Source: a virus
DNA length: 52,044 nucleotides
Reading direction: 5' to 3' (one strand)
IMG/VR virus record: IMGVR_UViG_3300025282_000046
Coordinates: 1-52,044 of that record
The notes beneath the pieces are model-generated. The model saw only the letters and a program-made list of their open reading frames with translations, searched no databases and had not been told where the DNA came from. This document shows positions 45,441 through 52,044 of the stretch, piece by piece (the stretch's first letter is position 1; every line of letters begins with the position of its first letter). Made by a program: the position numbers and the translations under genes.

Positions 45441-45959
45441 CCCCTAAACACACCTCGGCAAGTGTCTAAACTGCCCTTTGGGGAAGGTAAAACAAATAAC
45501 TAGAATTTTATATTCTTAACAAATAAAGGCTGACGAGCCTGTGGGTGGCTGAATAATCACTTGGAAAGGTGATAAAGCACACATTAGTCTGTAGTAGACT
45601 GTCCAACGACCAAGTGGTAAAGGACATACTCCTAACCGAGTTTGATGTGATATTCTGGCGATAATACAAATAGTATTTCCCTCTGGAATTGCAGGTAAAC
45701 TTTATCCTGCCCCACACCATATTTGACCTGAACAAGTCTCTAAACTATTCACTTTTGGCGTGTGAAATGAACGCTCGAAGACTCGCTATCATCTTTCACT
45801 CGCGGACTCGGACAACACCGAACTCACATCCAAACAAACGGGTAACACTCCGTAAACCAGAAATTGTTATCTACATCAATTCATAACGATCCAAACCCAA
45901 CTACCCTCGAAAACACAAAGTCCAAATCAACCCCAAACCAAGTTCAAAGGAGAACAACA
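45441..45959 (+). other. Gene-free stretch with likely RNA structure
   Basis: I find no convincing gene in these 519 bases. A 14-base element CAAGTGTCTAAACT (45459) recurs with one change at 45733. Local pairings: GGCT/AGCC (45529-45538), ATCAC/GTGAT (45557-45575), AGTCT/AGACT (45586-45600), and CACTTGG (45559-45565) with CCAAGTG (45611-45618), which encloses the previous stem; GCAGG/CCTGC near 45690-45710. This suggests a folded RNA. Not identified. Confidence 0.4.
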
Positions 45960-46325
45960 ATGAAAAACTTTTTCGATAAAGCATGTAATATAGCATTCAC
46001 ATGTGAAGGACTAAAACTTTTACACCAAACCTTATCCGAACACTCTAATGAAATAATAAGGCAACAAGAGTGTGAAGAACATAATGAACCGGAAGGAACA
46101 ACATTAGGAAGAGAAGTACTAAAGGCTCTAAGAGATTGTTCTAATGTTGATGATGATGAATTATTAAAGAAAATGCCAAATCTTATATTCACATTAATTA
46201 CTGAAAGACAAATTAAAGAATCATTATACAATCTTCGAGATCTAATACTCGAAGATTTAAAAGATGAAATGGAACCTTTAGAATCAACATTCCATGAATT
46301 AACATCATCCCCAGACCAAGAATAA
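45960..46325 (+). CDS. Hypothetical protein
   Basis: The protein has 121 residues, with AAAGGAG nine bases before the ATG. Acidic and helical (KMPNLIFTLITERQIKESLY, then EDLKDEMEPLESTFHEL). No family recognised. First gene after a 519-base leader-like gap. Confidence 0.55.
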   Translation: MKNFFDKACNIAFTCEGLKLLHQTLSEHSNEIIRQQECEEHNEPEGTTLGREVLKALRDCSNVDDDELLKKMPNLIFTLITERQIKESLYNLRDLILEDLKDEMEPLESTFHELTSSPDQE

Positions 46326-46341
46326 ACAAAGGAGCAACAAA

Positions 46342-46878
46342 ATGATTAAAGCAATCAAAGCGTTGTGGGCTACACTCAAAGATCCACATTTACTATCATC
46401 AAAACCTCATCATGACACACTAGTCACCATTGCAGTAAAGAAGTTCACCATAAAGAATGGGTATTTAAGAGAGTTCAACGGTGACACCCTACATTGTAAA
46501 ACCTCTGTAGAAGACATGGATAAGGTAATACGAGAAATGCAAAAGTGGGATTCTTTTCTCACCAAAGACCTATATCCAAGTGGAGTGCAGCAATCAAGGA
46601 TATCCTCTGTCATTCGTTACTTACAGTTTGTAAACCTTCTTCCTCCTAAAAGGAATAAAGATAGGACTATAACCGTAAGCAACAAGCCATTGAACACCCA
46701 ACTCGAAGAAGATACTGGATGGACGTGTTCACAGTGTCAAATACGACACACATCAGATATGAAGATAGGACACAGAGAATGGGATTTCTTAAGTGAAGAA
46801 ATACTACTCTGTGTACAGTGTTGTGATGACCTAAATTATCAAGGGGCATCAGAAGCAGAAAAAGATGCTCCCTTCTAA
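46342..46878 (+). CDS. Zinc-ribbon-like hypothetical protein
   Basis: The protein has 178 residues, with AAAGGAG upstream. The N-terminal 120 residues are mixed helix/strand, basic (IKALWATLKDPHLLSSKPHH). The C-terminal part has CSQC (130s) and CVQCC, a CxxC…CxxC pair that probably binds zinc. Could be a small regulatory or DNA-binding protein. Confidence 0.55.
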   Translation: MIKAIKALWATLKDPHLLSSKPHHDTLVTIAVKKFTIKNGYLREFNGDTLHCKTSVEDMDKVIREMQKWDSFLTKDLYPSGVQQSRISSVIRYLQFVNLLPPKRNKDRTITVSNKPLNTQLEEDTGWTCSQCQIRHTSDMKIGHREWDFLSEEILLCVQCCDDLNYQGASEAEKDAPF

Positions 46879-46916
46879 ACTCGTAAGTGGGCAGTCATTT
46901 CTTCAGTAAAATAATA

Positions 46917-47007
46917 TACAGTCAAATACCTAGATTTGGACTGTAATCACTAGGTACGTCTAAACCCCTATATACAAAGTAATATCGTTACTCACTGTAT
47001 ATAGGGG
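46917..47007 (+). promoter_or_regulatory. Hairpin-loop pseudoknot and long hairpin in a gene leader
   Basis: ACAGTC plus AAAT (46918-46927) pair with ATTT and GACTGT (46934-46937, 46939-46944) around the loop ACCTAG (46928-46933). That loop is fully complementary to CTAGGT at 46950-46955, giving an H-type pseudoknot. Ten bases later a 12-bp stem CCCCTATATACA/TGTATATAGGGG (46965-46976/46996-47007) encloses AGTAA/TTACT. Both lie between a stop at 46878 and the ATG at 47039, so they may control it. Confidence 0.6.
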
Positions 47008-47038
47008 CGAAGACACTAAGAACAAAGGAGAATTAATT

Positions 47039-47356
47039 ATGGAATACAATTTCCCAGAAAGTTTTGGAGATTATCTAAAAAGATCTTTAATATATTGGAT
47101 TGACGATGCAGTGTATCCCGGTCATTTTGTAAAAGCAGTTCTTACAAATGACTTATTTGAAGCAATTGCTCGTGCAGATGGTGAGAATGCTAGGATACTC
47201 CCAGATATCGTGAGGTGGGTTTATTCAAACGCACCCCGAAATTGTTGGGGTAGTAATGAAGAAATGAAGACTTGGAAATCTTCTGGTGGATTGAGAGGAA
47301 TCAAAAATGCTGAAGCCACAGAAGCCACAGAAACCACAGAAACCAAACACATATGA
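47039..47356 (+). CDS. Hypothetical protein with variable repeat tail
   Basis: The protein has 105 residues, with AAAGGAG eight bases before the ATG. Mixed composition (FGDYLKRSLIYWIDDAVYPG). The C-terminus is encoded by a 9-base tandem repeat and reads EATEATETTETK. No family recognised. Preceded by the pseudoknot leader. Confidence 0.6.
   Translation: MEYNFPESFGDYLKRSLIYWIDDAVYPGHFVKAVLTNDLFEAIARADGENARILPDIVRWVYSNAPRNCWGSNEEMKTWKSSGGLRGIKNAEATEATETTETKHI
47312..47347 (+). repeat. In-frame 9-base tandem repeat
   Basis: Four units of GAAGCCACA (the last two with one or two changes) sit at 47312-47320, 47321-47329, 47330-47338 and 47339-47347, encoding the acidic EAT/ETT tail of the 105-residue protein. 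A run like this can gain or lose units in frame. Confidence 0.75.
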
Positions 47357-47383
47357 AAACAATTCAATCGAGAATATCGTTTC

Positions 47384-47415
47384 GATACCCGCCCGCTCTC
47401 GCGAGGGCGGGTATC
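47384..47415 (+). terminator. GC-rich hairpin, possible terminator
   Basis: GATACCCGCCC (47384-47394) pairs perfectly with GGGCGGGTATC (47405-47415) around a 10-base loop. It lies between the 105-residue gene and the next ATG at 47448. No clear T-run follows, so termination, attenuation or an mRNA-stabilising 3' end are all possible. Confidence 0.5.
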
Positions 47416-47447
47416 TTCACTTTAAACAAGAAACAAAGGAAACAATC

Positions 47448-47822
47448 ATGTCAACAGAAATATCAGGAAGCGTATCAATAACTAGCAATGGTGACATTTT
47501 TATCCATTCATCTATAGAAAATTATGACCTCTTATTTAAATTAGATGCAATGAAAACACGCTACAAAATCAACCTCGTAGCAATAAACTCCGGTGATGAG
47601 AAATTAGTAAAGCCAGATATCAAAGGGTTAACCATTAAAAATCTTAAAGCGGCAAAAAAGAAAATACCAAATTGGTTAACAAAGAAGGTCAAACTTAACT
47701 TGCAAGAAGACACCTTACATTCAATCAAACTTGCCATCGAATGTTCTTGGAAAACACCCAAAGCATCATTCGAATCACTAAGCCAACTAGTAAACGAAGC
47801 AAACGAAGCAGTAACCACTTAA
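47448..47822 (+). CDS. Hypothetical protein
   Basis: The protein has 124 residues from the ATG with AAAGGA upstream; a frame-extending ATG at 47307 would cover the hairpin and is unlikely. Beta-strands first (SGSVSITSNGDIFIHS), then a Lys-rich basic helix region (KGLTIKNLKAAKKKIPNWLT). No family recognised. Confidence 0.55.
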   Translation: MSTEISGSVSITSNGDIFIHSSIENYDLLFKLDAMKTRYKINLVAINSGDEKLVKPDIKGLTIKNLKAAKKKIPNWLTKKVKLNLQEDTLHSIKLAIECSWKTPKASFESLSQLVNEANEAVTT

Positions 47823-47841
47823 AGGAAAAGGAGGCTCAAGG

Positions 47842-48336
47842 ATGAGCAAAACAGGAAAATGGAGTTGTGTATCACAATCAGATAGTAATCAATTTGGAAA
47901 TTGTCCTTTACAATGGGACAATGAATTTCATTGGGAACACGATCAAAACCCACAAGCATTTCGAAGGAAAGACCACTGGGAATGGGTAGGAGCAGGACAT
48001 ATACCCAATGAAAAAGAAATAGAATCATTCTATCGTGATTTAGATACAGACACAGTGGATGATTTCTATGTAACAAAAGAAATAATACTTGGTGCTGTAA
48101 TAGGAAAGAGTGCTCCTAATCATTCAGAATGGAGCATAGTAGTAAGAACAGTGATACGTTGGGAAGAAAGAAGAATGCGAAAGAACATAATAGTACGAAA
48201 TGTAAGAGCACCAAAACATCAAAACCATAAACCTTCAGATATCGAAAGATGGGAACAAACACATGATCGAAATATCAGAAACAACCGAAATAATGCTCGA
48301 AGAAGTAGAAACACTAATAGAAGAAGGACTCACTAA
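47842..48336 (+). CDS. Hypothetical protein with basic tail
   Basis: The protein has 164 residues, with AAGGAGG 11 bases before the ATG. The middle is mixed (NEFHWEHDQNPQAFRRKDHW) and the last 40 residues are strongly Arg/Asn/His-rich (RNIRNNRNNARRSRNTNRRR), consistent with nucleic-acid binding. The next gene starts inside this tail (74-base overlap). Confidence 0.55.
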   Translation: MSKTGKWSCVSQSDSNQFGNCPLQWDNEFHWEHDQNPQAFRRKDHWEWVGAGHIPNEKEIESFYRDLDTDTVDDFYVTKEIILGAVIGKSAPNHSEWSIVVRTVIRWEERRMRKNIIVRNVRAPKHQNHKPSDIERWEQTHDRNIRNNRNNARRSRNTNRRRTH

Positions 48337-48559
48337 ACAACAAGTATGGGAGCAACTACAGTCCTCTAATCTAACCGACACCGAACTCGACCAACTCGTT
48401 TCACTACTAGAAGACAAAGGAAACAAACAACTAGCAGAAGAAATAGCCCTAGGAATCCACACACCCACTCTACAAGGTGACATATTACGTAATGCACCTT
48501 GGTATAATAACGACTACTGCAATAACGCAGATCATCAACAACTAAGGAGGAACAAATGA
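48263..48559 (+). CDS. Hypothetical acidic protein
   Basis: The protein has 98 residues, largely Glu/Leu/Thr helix (EEVETLIEEGLTKQQVWEQL). It starts inside the Arg-rich end of the previous gene and ends in an ATGA overlap with the next. The overlap of an Arg-rich and a Glu-rich frame is an example of composition sharing. No family recognised. Confidence 0.55.
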   Translation: MIEISETTEIMLEEVETLIEEGLTKQQVWEQLQSSNLTDTELDQLVSLLEDKGNKQLAEEIALGIHTPTLQGDILRNAPWYNNDYCNNADHQQLRRNK

Positions 48560-48732
48560 CAGATAAAGAAATTAAATGTCCACACTGTGAAGATACTGGT
48601 AGAGAGCCTAACTATCCTAATGAACCTTGTCACAGGTGTAGACCTGTACCAAGACATTTAGATGGGTTCCCAATGGGTGAAGTTAGTAATGAATATGCTA
48701 GTGAATGGTTGAGCGAATTTGATGATAGATGA
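48556..48732 (+). CDS. Small zinc-knuckle protein
   Basis: The protein has 58 residues, with AAGGAGGA upstream and an ATGA overlap with the preceding stop. CPHCEDTGREP and CHRCRP form a CxxC…CxxC pair resembling a DnaJ-type or rubredoxin-like zinc knuckle. Too short for most annotation cut-offs. Function unknown. Confidence 0.6.
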   Translation: MTDKEIKCPHCEDTGREPNYPNEPCHRCRPVPRHLDGFPMGEVSNEYASEWLSEFDDR

Positions 48733-48744
48733 AAGGATTAAACT

Positions 48745-48975
48745 ATGACAAAGGAACAAAAATATCAATTGTGTAAATTGATAAAAAACTTACAAGGTAA
48801 CCTTATAAAGTTACATGCAAACGGAACAACCGGAACTATTATGGATGAGTCTTTAGATATACTCAACCAATTAGTAGGTTGGCTCGTAATCTCAGGCATC
48901 GAGAAAGAATACAATGAAAAACTCGATGAACAAGCAGCAATATCAGAACACGAAAATTGGAGACAGAACTCATGA
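48745..48975 (+). CDS. Hypothetical small protein
   Basis: The protein has 76 residues, with AAAGGA before the ATG. Helical (CKLIKNLQGNLIKLHANGTT). Stop overlaps the start of the DUF932-like gene (ATGA), so coupled. No family recognised. Confidence 0.55.
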   Translation: MTKEQKYQLCKLIKNLQGNLIKLHANGTTGTIMDESLDILNQLVGWLVISGIEKEYNEKLDEQAAISEHENWRQNS

Positions 48976-49790
48976 AACGTCACAACTGTAATGAATACGT
49001 AGAGTATGAAGACCTCGCAACCATACCTCTACCACCAGCAAGAGATAGATTCGTGCCTATGGCACATCAAGACCTATTCGATAGAACAGTAAAGAACCTA
49101 TCAACACTAAACTACGAACCCGTAAAACCTAGGTTCTTACTTGACCACACAAAACAAAAGTTTATAGCCACATTTGGTATTAAACAAAGTGCAAAGGCAT
49201 TTAGTAGTGGATCTGTAGATCAATTTGCAAACAATGACTATCAATTTGAAGTAGGTCTAATAAATAGTAATGATGGCAGCATGGCAGCCAAACTATTCAC
49301 AGGTACCCGTGTATTCGTGTGTGCCAACGGTCAATGGTCGGGTGAAGTAGTTCTCTCCCGTAAACACACTCGTAACGCAGGTTACGACATCAACCGCGGA
49401 CTCCGAGACTTCGTATTCGAACTCGAAGACACTCGCAAAGAAACCTTTGCAAACTTTGATAGACTTAAAGAATATGACTTTGGTAGTAAATCAGAAGTTC
49501 ATGATTTTATAGTTGAAACTTGCAATCGAAATATCCTTCCTTGGCAACACGCACCTAAAGTACTTGAACACTGGAATAATCCAGAACATGACGAATTTAA
49601 AGACCGCAATGGATATTGTTTATTCAACGCATATACATCACATTGGAGAGATGCTAATCAATTCTCTCTATCAGACAAAACAAAAAGATTAAGGAGTTAC
49701 ATCGATGAGTTCAAACAACCACAATACGTTGGATCAGCTGAACAAAGATTTGAAGAATCACCAAGATCAAATGGAATATCACCGTGGTGA
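48972..49790 (+). CDS. DUF932-like phage protein
   Basis: The protein has 272 residues from the ATG in the ATGA overlap. The middle GLINSNDGSMAAKLFTGTRV, then FVCANGQWSGEV, matches the DUF932 family (large phage and plasmid proteins, C-N-G loop), often near replication genes and believed to act in DNA metabolism. Ends inside the start of the next gene (86-base overlap). Confidence 0.65.
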   Translation: MKRHNCNEYVEYEDLATIPLPPARDRFVPMAHQDLFDRTVKNLSTLNYEPVKPRFLLDHTKQKFIATFGIKQSAKAFSSGSVDQFANNDYQFEVGLINSNDGSMAAKLFTGTRVFVCANGQWSGEVVLSRKHTRNAGYDINRGLRDFVFELEDTRKETFANFDRLKEYDFGSKSEVHDFIVETCNRNILPWQHAPKVLEHWNNPEHDEFKDRNGYCLFNAYTSHWRDANQFSLSDKTKRLRSYIDEFKQPQYVGSAEQRFEESPRSNGISPW

Positions 49791-49953
49791 AATCAAATTA
49801 TTAGAAGAAGAAAAATTAGAACTTTTAAAGTCTGATCCATTTGCTTCAGCAGAAGCCGCAGCACTACTAATAGGGACACACCCTAAATATTCACCTGATA
49901 CAACAGGTCTTGCTTCTGCAATTTTAAGGGCAACACACCCTAATAATTATTAA
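49705..49953 (+). CDS. Hypothetical coiled-coil protein
   Basis: The protein has 82 residues, with AAGGAG upstream. Coiled-coil-like start (QLNKDLKNHQDQMEYHRGEI) and an Ala-rich end. It overlaps the DUF932-like gene by 86 bases in another frame. No family recognised. Confidence 0.55.
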   Translation: MSSNNHNTLDQLNKDLKNHQDQMEYHRGEIKLLEEEKLELLKSDPFASAEAAALLIGTHPKYSPDTTGLASAILRATHPNNY

Positions 49954-50031
49954 GAACCAGTTTCCTCCTTTGACTCTGGTTTAGGAAGACTTCCTTACTT
50001 GTGGGAGTGAAGTCTATAATCTAAAGTCCCA

Positions 50032-50202
50032 CTAACGATCAGGCTCGTCCTCTGGATGGGTTTGGTCTTTTTTTAGGGGAAACATAGCATTTAATTTCTT
50101 CCTACGTTCTTCACATTTAGAACAAGTAGGGATTTTCACAGCCTTAGTGAGCCTTTGGATTATATCCCCAAGACCCTCAATTGGTTGTTTGTCACTCTTC
50201 AC
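50032..50202 (-). CDS. Small conserved phage CxxC protein, opposite strand
   Basis: The protein has 56 residues with a GTG start and AAAGGAG eight bases upstream. The sequence GLGDIIQRLTKAVKIPTC, then SKCEERRKKLNAMFP, follows a pattern seen in many short phage proteins (GD..x..tka.GI..C..C..R...LN..FP), which are predicted small zinc-type proteins of unknown role. It runs against its plus-strand neighbours, yet has a proper ribosome site. Confidence 0.75.
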   Translation of the reverse strand: MKSDKQPIEGLGDIIQRLTKAVKIPTCSKCEERRKKLNAMFPLKKDQTHPEDEPDR

Positions 50203-50231
50203 AAGGAGACTCCTTTATCTATAATAAAATA
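50198..50231. promoter_or_regulatory. Palindromic ribosome site with overlapping promoter
   Basis: AAGGAGACTCCTT (50203-50215) is a near-perfect palindrome; its minus-strand arm is the ribosome site of the 56-residue gene. TTCACA (50198-50203), 16 bases, then TATAAT (50220-50225) would start transcription near the ATG at 50232. The plus-strand AAGGAG is 23 bases from that ATG, too far to serve it well. Confidence 0.45.
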
Positions 50232-50672
50232 ATGGAACACGAATATAATAGTCACGATAGTTACGACATAGATATTAGTAATATTAGAGATTCAGATCGT
50301 ATCTGTTGGCAGTATACCACAGAACCCCCACTCAATGAGGAAGAAAGATGGTTTGAAGCTACACAAAATATGTATTGTAAATTATCTCCTATAACTGAAG
50401 CACTTGCCACATCAAGTGACTATGTACACTTAGAAAAACTTAAACCCTCAAATATACTCGAGTGGTACTACCGACTACACTCCCTATTCGATGCAGAAAT
50501 CGGATTCTTATACACAGATACACCTGAAGGCGAAGTACCAATAAAAATAACTCTAACAGACCTTAAAGATCATTTAGGTCTCCGAGTAGATACTAACAAT
50601 TGGGACACAAACAAATTTGATAGAAGTATAAGAAACATTCGTATGCAAAATCACATACGAGAATTACTATAA
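50232..50672 (+). CDS. Hypothetical protein
   Basis: The protein has 146 residues. Acidic, Asp/Tyr-rich start (NSHDSYDIDISNIRDSD) and helical rest (LKPSNILEWYYRLHSLFDAE). No family recognised. No close Shine-Dalgarno; a promoter at 50198-50225 would place the transcript start at the ATG. Contains the last CCCCCACTC motif of the window. Confidence 0.55.
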   Translation: MEHEYNSHDSYDIDISNIRDSDRICWQYTTEPPLNEEERWFEATQNMYCKLSPITEALATSSDYVHLEKLKPSNILEWYYRLHSLFDAEIGFLYTDTPEGEVPIKITLTDLKDHLGLRVDTNNWDTNKFDRSIRNIRMQNHIRELL

Positions 50673-50691
50673 CCCAATAACAGGAGGAACA

Positions 50692-51057
50692 ATGCAAAAC
50701 GAAAAAGAACTAACCTATGAAGAGTGGGAGGAGACTTATAAGCCTCTAAAACATGATGATGATGAGATTATGAAGTTTGATAGGCTAGAAGATATCTTCA
50801 AATTTCTAGGTAAGAATCCCCCACCAACAGATCAAGATACATGGGATGATGTACAGAGAAAGATTTGGACTGAAACTGCTGGTGACGGCTGGTACTACAT
50901 AAGTACAGGCTTCCACATAGTAGACCGTATGCACCACTTCATATGTGAAGTACCTTGGAAAGAGGAGAACGAAGCCGCAGTCTACGAAGACCTAGGTACA
51001 TGGTGCGATGATTGCGATGACTACACTAAAAAATGTAAACATAAGGAAACAGAATAA
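50692..51057 (+). CDS. Small conserved phage protein (TYEEWEETY type)
   Basis: The protein has 121 residues, with AGGAGG upstream. The start LTYEEWEETYKPL is a common opening of small phage proteins of unknown function. A short Cys/Asp-rich end (WCDDCDDYTKKCKHK) may bind metal. Stop overlaps the next ATG (TAATG). Confidence 0.6.
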   Translation: MQNEKELTYEEWEETYKPLKHDDDEIMKFDRLEDIFKFLGKNPPPTDQDTWDDVQRKIWTETAGDGWYYISTGFHIVDRMHHFICEVPWKEENEAAVYEDLGTWCDDCDDYTKKCKHKETE

Positions 51058-51278
51058 TGGGAACACCAACGCCAACACCAATAGAATTTCTAAACTCTAT
51101 GCGAGGTAGATATATTGTGGCACAAGCACTACATTACGGTATAAAGTCATTAGAATCTGTCGAAGGAGTAATGCAGGAAAAATCAAACATATCTGATATG
51201 AAATTCTTGCAAGAAGAACTATTCAATTTCCCCAAGGAGGTATTTGAAAATGGGAACACCAATAACATGCAAAGTTGA
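51057..51278 (+). CDS. Hypothetical protein
   Basis: The protein has 73 residues, starting in the TAATG overlap. Starts MGTPTPTPIEFLNSMRG. Mixed helical. The next gene also starts with ATGGGAACACC, hinting at a duplicated start region. No family recognised. Confidence 0.5.
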   Translation: MGTPTPTPIEFLNSMRGRYIVAQALHYGIKSLESVEGVMQEKSNISDMKFLQEELFNFPKEVFENGNTNNMQS

Positions 51279-51603
51279 TTATGGAAAACCAGCCGAAGGA
51301 GAACCCAACATAACAGGTTCTCTTGAAGTAGTATGGAACCACAGAACCGGAGAACCTACAGATGTAGCAGGATTCGAAATATTTGTAGAACATAATGGAG
51401 ATACCATATGCTTTCAATCAGCGGAACAACACACTGGAAGCAGCGAAATAGTAGAAATACTAGAAGAAATATTAGGGGAATCTCTAGTAAATGCAGCAAG
51501 GAATCATTGTGATCATGAACCACCAACAGACGGAACTTTTCAAGAACAAAAAGACTACGACGAATGCCTCAACGATTTCTATCCCCCTATGCCCAAAGGA
51601 TAA
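51250..51603 (+). CDS. Hypothetical protein
   Basis: The protein has 117 residues from the ATG with AAGGAGG eleven bases upstream. Starts MGTPITCKVDYGKPAEGEPN. Beta-rich then helical. It overlaps the previous gene by 29 bases and the uracil-DNA glycosylase gene by 89. No family recognised. Confidence 0.55.
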   Translation: MGTPITCKVDYGKPAEGEPNITGSLEVVWNHRTGEPTDVAGFEIFVEHNGDTICFQSAEQHTGSSEIVEILEEILGESLVNAARNHCDHEPPTDGTFQEQKDYDECLNDFYPPMPKG

Positions 51604-52044
51604 ACCTAATTGCACCCGTTGCGAACTTCATGAGCAAGCAACAAGTGTGGGCATAAAAACTCATCTTTATTCTTCTGCTTTTGAAGGATATGTAATCTTA
51701 ATCATAGGACAAAACCCCGGATTTCATGAAGATAGAACTAACAAACCCTTTGTAGGTAGAAGTGGAGACATCTTAAAGAAATCATTCATAGGAGGTATAG
51801 GACTTGAACAAAGAACAACAATCTACCTTGGTAACGGAGTGAAGTGCCACACAACAAACAACCAAGCACCAAAACCCCGACACTACTTAGAATGTAATCA
51901 ACACTTAATCGAAGATCTACAAATCATCCAACCCGACATTGTTCTAACGCTCGGAGCACCAGCAACAACCTCTTTCTATAAAAACATACTCGGAATCGTA
52001 AAAGTCTCACTTACTAAATCTTTCACGATGAATGGAAATCTCTA
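51515..52044 (+). CDS. Uracil-DNA glycosylase, family 4-like (partial at right edge)
   Basis: The open frame starts within the end of the previous gene (ATG 51515; the true start is uncertain) and continues beyond the window. CPKDKPNCTRCELHEQA has the Cys pair of the iron-sulfur cluster in family 4/5 enzymes. IGQNPGFHEDRTNKPFVGRSG matches the catalytic motif A (usually GEAPG-x-x-ED), with Gln-Asn in place of Glu-Ala. LGNGVKCHTT corresponds to the following TN-x-VKC strand, and LTLGAPATTSFY follows. It would remove uracil from phage DNA. The C-terminal HP motif is not in the window. Confidence 0.8.
   Translation, partial: MNHQQTELFKNKKTTTNASTISIPLCPKDKPNCTRCELHEQATSVGIKTHLYSSAFEGYVILIIGQNPGFHEDRTNKPFVGRSGDILKKSFIGGIGLEQRTTIYLGNGVKCHTTNNQAPKPRHYLECNQHLIEDLQIIQPDIVLTLGAPATTSFYKNILGIVKVSLTKSFTMNGNL

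Larger units (their letters stand above)
57..50343. repeat. Interspersed 8-mer CCCCCACT / AGTGGGGG, about 40 copies
   Basis: By hand scan, CCCCCACT on the plus strand starts at 57, 1576, 5008, 6782, 8173, 10810, 12795, 15116, 15710, 18332, 20090, 21993, 22440, 23020, 23857, 25123, 27304, 28716, 29428, 33159, 34954, 35070, 36057, 38128, 38995, 41881 and 50335. AGTGGGGG starts at 2339, 4626, 5045, 7239, 10888, 15305, 23467, 24194, 29617, 35572, 36517, 37792 and 42078. Most copies extend to CCCCCACTC. The expected number is one to two. Copies fall in all three reading frames (for example EWG, VG(V), SGG), so the DNA or RNA sequence, not a peptide, is conserved. Confidence 0.85.

Noticed and set aside
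45529-45600. CTGACGA followed by a short stem and GAA, resembling a hammerhead ribozyme core
   Set aside because: An extra base separates stem II from GAA, the 15.1-16.1 pair and the NUH cleavage site are missing.
45600-45720. CCAACGAC and AATTGCAGG segments resembling group I intron conserved elements
   Set aside because: Their order is wrong for P, Q, R and S elements, and the surrounding genes are not interrupted.
1-52044. CRISPR array or insertion sequence
   Set aside because: No regular direct repeats with equal spacers, no terminal inverted repeats with a transposase, and no integrase were seen.
51604-52044. Circular joining of the right edge to the left edge of the window
   Set aside because: The glycosylase frame would meet a stop at once when joined to base 1, and the left-edge frame has no glycosylase features.

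Overview
The window looks like a continuous piece of a tailed double-stranded DNA bacteriophage genome (Caudoviricetes), AT-rich by eye and very tightly packed, with many ATGA, GTGA and TAATG stop/start overlaps. The virion block has a large terminase subunit, a portal, an acidic Q/E-rich scaffold candidate, a major capsid candidate, adaptor-like and nozzle-like tail proteins, collagen-like fibres and several very large Ala/Gln-rich or hydrophobic-tailed proteins. I see no sheath, tube or tape measure, so a podovirus-like particle is the best reading. The host cannot be named from the sequence. No lysin, DNA polymerase or RNA polymerase is recognisable, and genes run off both ends, so the genome is not complete here.

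Layout. (1) 1-1.6 kb, plus strand: the end of an unknown gene, a Sak4-like recombination ATPase and a DUF669/SSB-like protein. (2) 1.57-2.39 kb: about 765 nt without a gene, packed with hairpins and an H-type pseudoknot and closed by an intrinsic terminator. This is a strong candidate for a large ornate noncoding RNA. (3) 2.4-5.3 kb, plus strand: a three-domain SLOG/ASCH fusion protein and small accessory genes. (4) 5.36-41.5 kb, all minus strand: the virion module, read right to left from packaging (terminase) through portal, scaffold, capsid, triplicated adaptor, collagen-like fibres, two glycan-type enzymes, nozzle and internal/ejection proteins to a phosphoesterase and an ADP-ribosyltransferase-like protein. 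(5) 41.56-43.27 kb, plus strand: a D5-type SF3 helicase-primase and a small gene. (6) 43.27-44.33 kb: about 1 kb without a gene, holding a GTAC-rich repeat cluster (possible origin), hairpins, a terminator and two copies of a structured RNA motif. (7) 44.3-52.0 kb: small early-type plus-strand genes, a third copy of the RNA motif, other structured leaders, one tiny minus-strand gene, and the start of a family 4-type uracil-DNA glycosylase at the right edge.

Two signals stand out above the genes. First, the 8-mer CCCCCACT / AGTGGGGG (usually extended to CCCCCACTC) occurs about 40 times by hand scan, in both orientations and in all three reading frames, where one or two copies are expected. Second, the window holds a set of unannotated structured RNAs: the 765-nt RNA, a three-copy motif with compensatory base changes, and a hairpin-loop pseudoknot in a leader.

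How the parts fit: the Sak4-like ATPase, SSB-like protein, helicase and glycosylase form a replication, recombination and repair set beside the small early genes. The large minus-strand block builds the particle and probably injects proteins at infection. The RNA-rich gaps at 1.6-2.4, 43.3-44.3, 44.9, 45.4-46.0 and 46.9-47.0 kb are the likely control points.
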